Positions 43,783-51,141 of a DNA stretch of 64,000 nt are shown here, piece after piece. A program made the position numbers and the translations under genes. Source of the stretch: Brotaphodocola catenula (lineage in GTDB: Bacteria > Bacillota > Clostridia > Lachnospirales > Lachnospiraceae). The stretch is from the NCBI GenBank assembly GCA_020686985.1, contig JAJEPU010000002.1, positions 1 through 64,000 of the forward strand, read 5' to 3'. The stretch's first letter is position 1; each line of letters starts with the position of its first letter. The notes below the pieces were generated by a model. It saw nothing but the letters and a program-made list of their open reading frames with translations. It made no database searches and was not told the DNA's origin.

Positions 43783-45747
43783 ATGAAAAGAACGTATTTG
43801 ATTGACAGTGAAAATATCAATGATGTATGGGTGGAAATCCTGGATGCCCTTGAAATTGGGGACTGCATCATGGTTTTTTTCACAGATAAAAGCGCACACA
43901 TGGGATACGACCGAATTGTTCGCCTGATGGAGCTTGAAAAAGGAACGGTAAAATGGATTCGCTGTTTTGGCGGTCAGAATGCTCTCGATTTTCAGCTGGT
44001 TACCGAGCTCGGTCATCAGATTTGTCAGGATCAGGAATGCGAGTATGTGATTGTCTCAAACGATACCGGATATGATTCGGTTGTTCGCTACTGGCAACAG
44101 AGAGGATGCAGTGTCAGCCGGATCAAAGGAATGGAGTGCACAAAACTTGCGAGCAGGATGAAGAAACAGCGCCAGGAGGAACCCTGTATTTCGATTTTCT
44201 TGAAGAAGAAAACGTTTGGGGAAGTGACTCCAGAAGCAGTAAATTCAGAAGTGGTATCTTCAGAAAATTCGGAAAAGGCGGTTTCGGAAAAAATCGTTTC
44301 TGAGCAGAGCGATTTTGGAAAATTAACTTCTGAGAATGAGATTTCTGGGGATGTAGTTTCTCAGCAGGAAAAGACAGCACAGACAATAGAAGCAATAGAT
44401 GCAGCAGACCCAGTAAAAACAGCAGGAACAGCAAACTCTGGAGCAGAGACGAAGGTGCAGATTGACAATGATGCTTCGGAAACTGTTCAGAAGAATGCTG
44501 TGGCAGATTTTGTAAAGGATATTGTGGACGAGGCGAAGAAGTCAGTTTCTGCTTCCGTTGAGATCGGAAACGAAGAAAAATCGGAAAATCTGGAATCTGA
44601 GTCGGATGCCTGCGATGGCGCAGAATCAGAAAAACCGAACCGGAGAAAGAGAAGACGGGGAAAGTCCTCAGCCGTGCTTGCAAAAACGCTTTTTGACAAG
44701 GTGGCAACGCCTGAGCGCAAGGCGCAGGTGGAATCGCTGACAGATACCGCAAAGACGGCTCTGGGAGCAGTTTTAGAGACGGCATCGGAGATGATCGCAG
44801 AGCAGATCGCAGAAAAGAATTCCGAGAAGAATTCTGAAAAAAATACGGAGAAAAATGCCGAGAAAAACGCTGGGAAAAAGACCGAGAAAAAAGTGGAGAA
44901 GAGCGCAGAAAAGAGTGTAGAAGAGAACACTCAGAAGGCTGAGAAGGCTGAGAAAAAGACAGAAAAGAATGCCGGAAAAAGTGCAGAGAGACATACAAAG
45001 AAACTCGCAGAGACAAAATCAGAACCTGCACCGGAATGTGCTGTGACAAAACCGGATTTTGAGGAAACTCTAAAGAAAACAGAAAATAAAACAGAGGAAT
45101 CCGTGATCGAGTATCCGGAACTTGAGGATGAGAGAGATTTGAACTATGATCCGGACGAGGATCAGGATGAAGATTCCGAGAACAGGAAGAATGCAGAGAA
45201 TTTAGAGAATGCAAAAAAATCAGAGCTTGCAGAAAAGCAGGGAGAGTCGGAAGCATCAGAAGAGATAGAGGCGCAGAGATTGGCATCATACACGCCGTGT
45301 CAGCGCTCAGTTCTCAGAATTTTCCGCGCAAGCGGAAGCACAGATCCGCACCAGGATCTCAAGTTTTTCATGGATATTTGTGGGACGGTGAAACTTTCCA
45401 ACATGTCGATGGTTCACAATATGCTCGAGTATCAGTTCGGTCAGGCAGTGGGAAACAGTCTCTATCGCTATCTCAAGGAGAATCCGGAGTGTAAGGAAGA
45501 ACTTTCTGCCGGATACAGCAACCGCAGAAAGCAGAGGGAGAGAGAGTATCTTGACCTGATTTTAAAAAGAAATCAGATTGAGATTCAGGAAGAGGCGACA
45601 GAGACGATCTGGAAGATTTTAAGCGGACTTCCGCGCAAGAATCTCAGTGGAATTCACACGGCTCTGGTGAAAAAATTTGGTCAGGAAATCGGAAGCGGTT
45701 ACTATGCGGTGCTTCGCAACCATGTGAAAATTATTCGCAATCTGTAA
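43783..45747 (+). CDS. PIN/NYN-like nuclease domain with long Glu/Lys repeat linker and duplicated C-terminal module
   Basis: 654 aa in three parts. Residues 1-130 form a PIN/NYN-like fold with acidic residues where a metal-dependent nuclease needs them: D8 (YLIDSEN), D69 (ALDFQL), D94 and D98 (VSNDTGYD). Residues of about 140-500 are a low-complexity, highly charged linker of Ser-Glu-Lys-Asn-type tetrapeptides (EKNSEKNTEKNAEKN) with an Arg/Lys patch (NRRKRRRGK). Residues of about 500-654 hold two related helical units with the shared pattern VHNMLEYQFGQAVGNSLYRYL / IHTALVKKFGQEIGSGYYAVL. I do not know this arrangement from a named family. A role in RNA cleavage or binding is inferred. ATG 43783 is preferred over ATG 43759. 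Confidence 0.75.
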   Translation: MKRTYLIDSENINDVWVEILDALEIGDCIMVFFTDKSAHMGYDRIVRLMELEKGTVKWIRCFGGQNALDFQLVTELGHQICQDQECEYVIVSNDTGYDSVVRYWQQRGCSVSRIKGMECTKLASRMKKQRQEEPCISIFLKKKTFGEVTPEAVNSEVVSSENSEKAVSEKIVSEQSDFGKLTSENEISGDVVSQQEKTAQTIEAIDAADPVKTAGTANSGAETKVQIDNDASETVQKNAVADFVKDIVDEAKKSVSASVEIGNEEKSENLESESDACDGAESEKPNRRKRRRGKSSAVLAKTLFDKVATPERKAQVESLTDTAKTALGAVLETASEMIAEQIAEKNSEKNSEKNTEKNAEKNAGKKTEKKVEKSAEKSVEENTQKAEKAEKKTEKNAGKSAERHTKKLAETKSEPAPECAVTKPDFEETLKKTENKTEESVIEYPELEDERDLNYDPDEDQDEDSENRKNAENLENAKKSELAEKQGESEASEEIEAQRLASYTPCQRSVLRIFRASGSTDPHQDLKFFMDICGTVKLSNMSMVHNMLEYQFGQAVGNSLYRYLKENPECKEELSAGYSNRRKQREREYLDLILKRNQIEIQEEATETIWKILSGLPRKNLSGIHTALVKKFGQEIGSGYYAVLRNHVKIIRNL

Positions 45748-45921
45748 GGGACAGAGAAGAGTCGTCAGGAAGCAAGGGACGAGAAAACGAAAAACCGAAA
45801 AACCAAAAATCAGAGATCAAGAATCGAAAGAGAAAAAACAACAGTAAAGTAAAATTAAAAAGCAAAATCAAAAAGTAAAATCAAGAAGTGAAAACCAGAA
45901 AACTGGAAATGAGGAAATGCC

Positions 45922-46419
45922 ATGAAGATGCAACTTGCGAGACTGATGGATGCGATGATCGGTTATGATCAGGGGGATGCAAAGAGAATTCAGCATTTTG
46001 TGAAAGTGCACGATTTTGCAACCGCGATCGGAAAGTTAGAAGGACTTGATGAGGAGACGCAGTTTATTTTGGAGAGTGCGTCGATTCTGCATGATATTGG
46101 CATTCATATCAGTGAACAGAAATATGGTTCAAGCAGTGGAAAATATCAGGAGTTGGAGGGTCCGGCAGAAGCCGAGAAACTCATGCGGGAAGTTGGCGGT
46201 TACATGGAGGGTCAGATGGATCGGATCAAGTATCTGATCGGTCATCACCACACTTACCATGAGATCAACGGAATGGATTATCAGATCCTGGTAGAAGCGG
46301 ATTTCCTTGTGAATCTTTATGAGGACGGGGAATCAAAGGAGACGGCAGAGGCAGTACGCGGTCGGATTTTCCGCACAAAGACGGGAATCCGTTTTCTGTC
46401 GCAGATGTTCGGAATTTGA
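45922..46419 (+). CDS. HD-domain phosphohydrolase-like protein
   Basis: 165 aa. The HD superfamily metal-binding pattern is complete: H25 (IQHFVKVHDF), the HD pair in SILHDIGIH (near residue 57), HHH in LIGHHHTYH (near 111), and a late Asp in VEADFLVNLYED. Such proteins hydrolyse phosphate esters or nucleotides; the substrate is unknown. A 174-base A/G-rich stretch with AAAATC/AAAGTA repeats precedes it. ATG 45922 has GGAAATGAGG upstream. Confidence 0.85.
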   Translation: MKMQLARLMDAMIGYDQGDAKRIQHFVKVHDFATAIGKLEGLDEETQFILESASILHDIGIHISEQKYGSSSGKYQELEGPAEAEKLMREVGGYMEGQMDRIKYLIGHHHTYHEINGMDYQILVEADFLVNLYEDGESKETAEAVRGRIFRTKTGIRFLSQMFGI

Positions 46420-46472
46420 TGGATTTGGTTCGGATTTGAGAAAATAAAATATGTCCGCTTTAGCGCAAGATG

Positions 46473-46521
46473 GGCGATTGGCATGAAGAAGAAACGTTCG
46501 CATGCCAGTCGCCTGTTTTTT
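46473..46521 (+). terminator. Terminator after the HD-domain gene
   Basis: GGCGATTGGCATG pairs with CATGCCAGTCGCC around a 15-base loop, followed by TGTTTTTT. Confidence 0.92.
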
Positions 46522-46522
46522 A

Positions 46523-46550
46523 TATGATAAGAAATTGCGTCCTATCATAC
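46523..46550. repeat. Terminator-adjacent palindrome, copy C
   Basis: ATGATAAGA and TCCTATCAT arms flank AATTGCG. It directly follows the terminator T-run and abuts the structured element at 46551-46760. Confidence 0.6.
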
Positions 46551-46760
46551 AAAAAATGCTCCGCAAGGGTGCAAAGCGCCAGTGGCGCTTGTTATGCACC
46601 AACCGCAGTGGAACGAAGATGCGCACTCGGCGCAGGAGTAGATGGTTGTCGAAGCAGCCGCGCCTCAGCAAATATGTATCATGCATATCGCGAAGGTAGC
46701 AGTGAGATGCCTATCGGTTTATTGCGTTCTAAGAGTGCATCGCTCAGGCGTTTGCGGATT
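46551..46760. other. Strongly structured non-coding intergenic element (possible ncRNA or repeat)
   Basis: More GC-rich than its surroundings. Hairpin 1 (46568-46600) has GGTGCA/TGCACC outside and AAGCGCC/GGCGCTT inside with a three-base loop. Hairpin 2 (about 46632-46670) pairs GGCGC with GCGCC and GGTTGT with GCAGCC around CGAA. Further pairing is possible between GATGC and GCATC at about 46705-46745. Reading frames across it have no protein-like features. It lies between the HD gene and the convergent aroK. The rest, to 46860, shows nothing clear. Confidence 0.5.
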
Positions 46761-46860
46761 TATTTTGAATGTCTTCAGACACATCATCAACCGCATTATC
46801 AGGGGGAAGGGAGACAGGACACGTATGATAAAAAACTTCTGGCAGCTTGAGTCGTTTCCT

Positions 46861-47400
46861 TTACTGGATGTTTAAGGCACTCAGAATTTCCTCACAGATT
46901 TCCTCTGCGCTCTTGCCGTCTGTGGCGACGGTGATGTCTGCGACAGACTCGTAACGACTGCGTCGTTTTTCCATCAGACTGCGGATGTAGTCGACATTCA
47001 TGTTGTTGTTTAAAATCGGGCGGTCGGTGTTGTCTTTCACGCGCTCATAGACGGTCTCCGGAGTTGCGGTCAGGAGTACAATGCGTCCGCACTGCTTCAT
47101 GATTTGGGTGTTCTCTTCGCGCATCACGGCACCGCCTCCGCAGGAGACGATCATCGGGGAACACTGGGAGAGATCCTTTAAAAGAGTGGTTTCGAGATCA
47201 CGGAAATAAGACTCTCCGTGTTTGGCAAAAATGTCCGGGATCGACATGCCTTCCTCTCTTGCTATTGTCTCGTCCATCTCCATCTGGTCAACAGGAAGCA
47301 TTTTTTTGAGCTGGGTTGCGATCGTGCTTTTTCCAGCCCCCATAAATCCGATCAGGAAAATATGGGAATTCAGTTCGAGATTGTTGCTATATTTTGCCAT
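46861..47400 (-). CDS. aroK: Shikimate kinase
   Basis: A 179-aa P-loop kinase phosphorylating shikimate to shikimate-3-phosphate in aromatic amino acid synthesis. It has the Walker A GFMGAGKST (residues 18-26), EMDE with the substrate Asp near 40, SYFRDLE with the shikimate-binding Arg near 64, SCGGGAV near 86, and DRPIL with the lid-region Arg. The N-terminus is about 12 residues longer than E. coli AroK. No other aro genes are adjacent. It is transcribed divergently from degV. Confidence 0.94.
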   Translation of the reverse strand: MAKYSNNLELNSHIFLIGFMGAGKSTIATQLKKMLPVDQMEMDETIAREEGMSIPDIFAKHGESYFRDLETTLLKDLSQCSPMIVSCGGGAVMREENTQIMKQCGRIVLLTATPETVYERVKDNTDRPILNNNMNVDYIRSLMEKRRSRYESVADITVATDGKSAEEICEEILSALNIQ

Positions 47401-47739
47401 AAAAATAATCCTTTCTCACTTTCGTAAAAATAGTGGTTCGCTTGCCATTTCCCCTGCTGAGAAATCTTGTAATTCCTTACCTATAGAGGAGGGGTGGACA
47501 CCCACTCTGAGTTATTATAGCAGGCGCAGAATGGAATAACAAGTTGCAGTTTGTGCAACGAATAATATGGTGGAATGCATGAACTACTGTAAAGAGGCAG
47601 GAATTGTCTGAACTGAAAATTCCGTATAATACTGGTAACTTCAGAAAAGAGTAGCAATATAAAAAACAATATGCTATAATAAGTAGTATTGAAAACCATA
47701 TATTGAGGGGAAATGATTCGAGAGGAGAATTTTGAGACT
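47401..47739. other. Intergenic region between aroK and degV, with repeat copy
   Basis: It contains dispersed repeat copy 3 at about 47465-47515 and two TATAAT boxes on the plus strand (47625-47630 and 47675-47680) without good -35 partners. No gene is apparent. One of these boxes probably serves degV. Confidence 0.5.
47465..47515 (-). repeat. Dispersed repeat unit, copy 3 (minus orientation)
   Basis: Read on the minus strand it gives AACTCAGAGTGGGTGTCC, CCTCCTCTATAGGT and ACAAGATTT in the same order and spacing as 5079-5130 on the plus strand. An AACTCAGAGTGGATGT fragment also occurs at 48584-48599. Confidence 0.6.
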
Positions 47740-48585
47740 ATGAGTTATAAAGTGACAGGAGACAGCTGTCTCGATTTGACAAAGGAGATGAAGCAGAATC
47801 CGCACTTTCAGATGGTTCCGCTGACACTTCAGGTGGATGATCATATGGTGATTGATGATGAGACATTTGATCAGAAGGCGTTTATCAAGATGGTGAAGGA
47901 GAGTCCGAATTGTCCGAAGACCGCTTGTCCGTCGCCGGAGGCGTTTAAGAATTCTTATGAAGGAGATGCAGAGGATGTCTATGCAATCCTCCTGTCAAGT
48001 CATTTGAGTGGATGTTACAACAGTGCCACGGTCGGAAAAGATATGTACGAGGAAGAGCACGGTGCAGATCATAAAAATATTTTCGTGCTGGATTCCGAGT
48101 CCGCGTCTGCGGGAGAATTGAATCTTGTGCTCTATGTTCGTGATATGTATGAGCAGGGAATGAAATTTCCGGAGATTTCCAAAAAACTCGTGGAGCTTCG
48201 CGATCGCCAGAAGACGTATTTCGTGATCGACTCCTTAGAGCCACTGCGCAAAAATGGTCGTCTGACTGGACTTCAGGCATTCTTTGCGACTGCGCTGAAC
48301 ATCAAGCCGGTTATGGGTGCGGATCACGGTACAATCATCAAACTGGAACAGGCAAGAGGAATCAATAAGGCATTCTCAAGAATGTGCGAGATCGCTGTGC
48401 GTGAGGCGGAGAATCCGTCCGAGCGTCGTGCGGTGATTGCTCACTGCAACTGCCCGGATCGTGCTGAGTATGTAAAGAATGAGCTGATGAAGCGCGCTAC
48501 ATTCAAAGAGATCGTGATCACGGAGACGGCCGGAGTTGCAACCGTTTATGCCGGAGATGGTGGTATCGTGCTCGCAGTCGTATAA
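47740..48585 (+). CDS. DegV-family fatty-acid-binding protein
   Basis: 281 aa. DegV proteins bind a fatty acid between two alpha/beta lobes, and some act as FakB subunits delivering exogenous fatty acids to the FakA kinase. Motifs seen: GDSCLDL (residues 5-11), KTACPSPEAF near 60 (TSQPSP-type loop), LSSHLSGCYNSA near 87, and YFVIDSLEPLRKNGRL near 160. The start may be ATG 47740 (GAGAGGAG upstream, long spacer) or ATG 47713. No fakA is nearby. Its stop lies next to that of the convergent radical SAM gene, within a repeat fragment. Confidence 0.9.
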   Translation: MSYKVTGDSCLDLTKEMKQNPHFQMVPLTLQVDDHMVIDDETFDQKAFIKMVKESPNCPKTACPSPEAFKNSYEGDAEDVYAILLSSHLSGCYNSATVGKDMYEEEHGADHKNIFVLDSESASAGELNLVLYVRDMYEQGMKFPEISKKLVELRDRQKTYFVIDSLEPLRKNGRLTGLQAFFATALNIKPVMGADHGTIIKLEQARGINKAFSRMCEIAVREAENPSERRAVIAHCNCPDRAEYVKNELMKRATFKEIVITETAGVATVYAGDGGIVLAVV

Positions 48586-48586
48586 C

Positions 48587-49564
48587 TCAGAGTGGATGTG
48601 CTGTCGTTTGTGCACAGCCCTGATAGATATTTCGTTCTTTAAAGCGTCTGGTGAGCGTGTTGAGCACCAGGCGCTTATTTGCGCTCCAGAGTGGGGCGAC
48701 GAGAAGGCTCTTGGGACCATCTCCGGTAAGACGGTGAATCGTGATCTCGGGTGGAAGGATGCTCACGCAATCAATAACAAGGTCAAGGTATTCCTCCATT
48801 GAGAAAACAGGAAATGGCTGAGTTTCATAAAATGTGGAGAGATCTGTGCCTCGCAGAACGTGGAGAAGCTGGAGCTTGATCCCCTGAATGTCCTGCTTGC
48901 CGAGCCAGGAAACGGTCTCAAGCATATCCTCACGGCTTTCTCCGGGGAGTCCGAGGATCACATGGACGATGACTTCAAGACCGCGGATGCGAAGATGTCG
49001 AAGTGCGTTCTCAAAGCAGGAGAGCGGATAACCGCGCCGAATAAAACGGGCGCTTTTCTCGTGAATTGTCTGAAGACCAAGCTCAATCCAGACCGGCTTG
49101 ATCTGGTTTAGTTCCTCGCAGAGATCAATCACCTCGTCGGAGAGACAGTCGGGGCGGGTTCCGATCGCAATTGCCTTGACGGAAGGGTGGGAGATTGCTG
49201 AGGAGAAGAGAGTTCTCAGGTAGGAGACCGGAGCGTAGGTGTTTGTGTAGGACTGAAAATAGGCGAGGTAGGCTTCCGGTGATTTTCCCATCTTGTGACT
49301 GACGCGTGTGATCGCCTCCTCAATCTGAGCGTGGACGGCGGAGGAGATCGCTGTATTGGAATCTATATTTGAATCAAGGCTTAATTTAGTCGCAAAATCA
49401 CCCGAACCGCCTTCACTGCAAAAGATGCATCCGCGCGCTCCGAGTGTGCCATCACGATTCGGGCAGGTCATCCCGCCGTCGAGGGCGATCTTGTATACCT
49501 TTGTTCCAAAGCGTTTCTTGAGTTCCCAGTCAAGGGAGTGATAAGGTTTTCCGTTCCAGTCCAT
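48587..49564 (-). CDS. TIGR01212-family radical SAM protein
   Basis: 325 aa. Near the N-terminus, KRFGTKVYKIALDGGMTCPNRDG followed by GCIFCSEGGSGDF carries the Cys cluster (C33, then C46xxC49) for the 4Fe-4S cluster and SAM. IGTRPDCL and ELGLQTIHEKSARFIRRGY are family-typical. This family (YhcC-like) is widespread and its reaction is not well established. The C-terminal codons run into a fragment of the dispersed repeat (48584-48599), so the last few residues may derive from it. Confidence 0.9.
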   Translation of the reverse strand: MDWNGKPYHSLDWELKKRFGTKVYKIALDGGMTCPNRDGTLGARGCIFCSEGGSGDFATKLSLDSNIDSNTAISSAVHAQIEEAITRVSHKMGKSPEAYLAYFQSYTNTYAPVSYLRTLFSSAISHPSVKAIAIGTRPDCLSDEVIDLCEELNQIKPVWIELGLQTIHEKSARFIRRGYPLSCFENALRHLRIRGLEVIVHVILGLPGESREDMLETVSWLGKQDIQGIKLQLLHVLRGTDLSTFYETQPFPVFSMEEYLDLVIDCVSILPPEITIHRLTGDGPKSLLVAPLWSANKRLVLNTLTRRFKERNIYQGCAQTTAHPL

Positions 49565-49735
49565 TATTATTGTATTGACCTCTCATTTCTTCTAAATTTT
49601 TTTCTAAAATCTTTAATCTTTATTAAAGATCATCATGAATCATCATAATCGGAAAGTGAAAATTCTTCAAGCAAAGGATTTTAGTTGGATTTTTTGCTGT
49701 CGTACAAAAATGTATCAATTTCAAAGAATATCGTA

Positions 49736-49812
49736 TTGTTACCGCTTGACGAAATGTGATATACTTTTAGCGTCTTCCGGAGAAGAAAATCCGACCGGTT
49801 CAGACGCTAAAA
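49736..49812 (+). promoter_or_regulatory. Promoter and leader hairpin of galactokinase
   Basis: TTGTTA (49736-49741) and TATACT (49760-49765) are 18 bases apart. The leader then has a perfect 11-bp inverted repeat, TTTTAGCGTCT (49765-49775) and AGACGCTAAAA (49802-49812), enclosing a TCCGG/CCGGT region. It could be an operator or a mRNA hairpin. Confidence 0.55.
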
Positions 49813-49854
49813 AATGGGGCTTATTTGATTATATAAAAAATGGAGGAGAAGGAT

Positions 49855-51141
49855 ATGAGATCAGAAGAGACACTGCAGTTGCTCGAGACTGAGGGAGCAA
49901 AACATCTGATGAGACAGCTTTATGGGGAGACAGCAGAAGAGAATGTCAACCGCTATCGCCATGTTGTGCAGAAGTTTCACGATACATTCGGAGATCAGGA
50001 TATGATGCTGTTCAGCTCTCCGGGAAGAACAGAGATCAGTGGAAACCACACCGACCATAATCACGGAAAAGTGCTTGCAGGAAGCATTAATCTGGATTGT
50101 GTGGCAGTCGGAGCAATCAACCACTCCTCAAAAGTGAATATCATCAGCGAGACGTTCAACCAGGACCTGACAATTGACCTGAATGATCTGACACCGAGCC
50201 AGAAGAAGGCTGGAACCGTTGATCTGATTAAGGGACTGCTCAAGGGATTTGAGGAGAGCGGATACAAGATTGGCGGTTTTGATGCCTACATTACGAGCAA
50301 TGTCATCAGCTCTGCGGGAGTGAGTTCTTCTGCGTCATTCGAGATGCTTCTGTGTTCGATGATCAATCGTTTCTTCAATGAGGGACGGATGGACACCGTC
50401 GCCTATGCTCATATAGGAAAGTATGCAGAGAACGTATACTGGGACAAGGCTTCCGGATTGCTTGACCAGATGGCATGCGCAGTCGGCGGTCTGATCACGA
50501 TTGATTTCCTGAATCCGAACGAGCCGAAGGTGGAGAAGATCGATTTTGATTTTGCATCCCGGAATCACAGCCTGATCATCGTTCAGACCGGACGTGGACA
50601 TGCCGATCTGAGTGCGGATTACTCAGCAGTACCGGCGGAGATGAAGAAGGTTGCAGAATATTTTGGAAAAGAGGTTTGCGCACAGATTACGGAGGAGCAG
50701 TTGATTGAGCATTTGAAGGAGGTCCGCGAATACGCCGGAGATCGTTCTGTCCTCAGAGCCCTTCATTTCTTTGAGGAGAATAAGCGTGTCGAGGCTGAGG
50801 TCAAGGCGCTGAAAGAGGGACGCTTTGAGGATTTCCTGAAGAATGTGACGGCTTCCGGAAATTCTTCCTGGAAATGGCTTCAGAACTGCTACACCAATAC
50901 CAACTATCAGGAACAGGGAATTTCGATTGCCCTCGCCCTGACAGAATTGTTTATAGAGGAGAAAAAGCGGGGAGCCTGCCGTATTCACGGTGGCGGATTT
51001 GCAGGAGTCATTATGGCGATGTTGCCGAATGACCTTGTGGACGAGTATGTGGCTTTCATAGAAAAAGCACTCGGTGAGGGAAGTGCATACCGAATGACAA
51101 TCCGTCCTTACGGGGCAATCTGTGTCAATGACGAAATTTGA
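49855..51141 (+). CDS. galK: Galactokinase-family GHMP kinase
   Basis: 428 aa. GHMP kinase with the galactokinase signature near residue 48, here GRTEISGNHTDHNHG (usual form GRxNLIGEHTDYNxG), the ATP loop SSAGVSSSASFE near 150, DQMACAVGG near 205, and the third motif HGGGFAGVI near 380. The E-to-N and Y-to-H changes in the sugar-binding motif are seen in a Firmicutes subgroup and might shift specificity to another sugar. ATG 49855 follows GGAGGAGAAGG. It is translationally coupled (TGATG) to the metallophosphatase gene. No galT or galE lies nearby. Confidence 0.87.
   Translation: MRSEETLQLLETEGAKHLMRQLYGETAEENVNRYRHVVQKFHDTFGDQDMMLFSSPGRTEISGNHTDHNHGKVLAGSINLDCVAVGAINHSSKVNIISETFNQDLTIDLNDLTPSQKKAGTVDLIKGLLKGFEESGYKIGGFDAYITSNVISSAGVSSSASFEMLLCSMINRFFNEGRMDTVAYAHIGKYAENVYWDKASGLLDQMACAVGGLITIDFLNPNEPKVEKIDFDFASRNHSLIIVQTGRGHADLSADYSAVPAEMKKVAEYFGKEVCAQITEEQLIEHLKEVREYAGDRSVLRALHFFEENKRVEAEVKALKEGRFEDFLKNVTASGNSSWKWLQNCYTNTNYQEQGISIALALTELFIEEKKRGACRIHGGGFAGVIMAMLPNDLVDEYVAFIEKALGEGSAYRMTIRPYGAICVNDEI

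Noticed and set aside
44123..45289. Long minus-strand open frame (Leu/Ser/Pro-rich) opposite the PIN-like gene
   Set aside because: It results from the Glu/Lys repeat DNA read backwards; composition is extreme and no start signal is present.
46470..46850. Possible small protein across the structured intergenic element
   Set aside because: The predicted product lacks protein-like composition and the DNA is dominated by hairpins on a terminator boundary.
49746..49765. TTGACG/TATACT promoter before galactokinase
   Set aside because: The spacer would be only 8 bases; TTGTTA with 18 bases is preferred.
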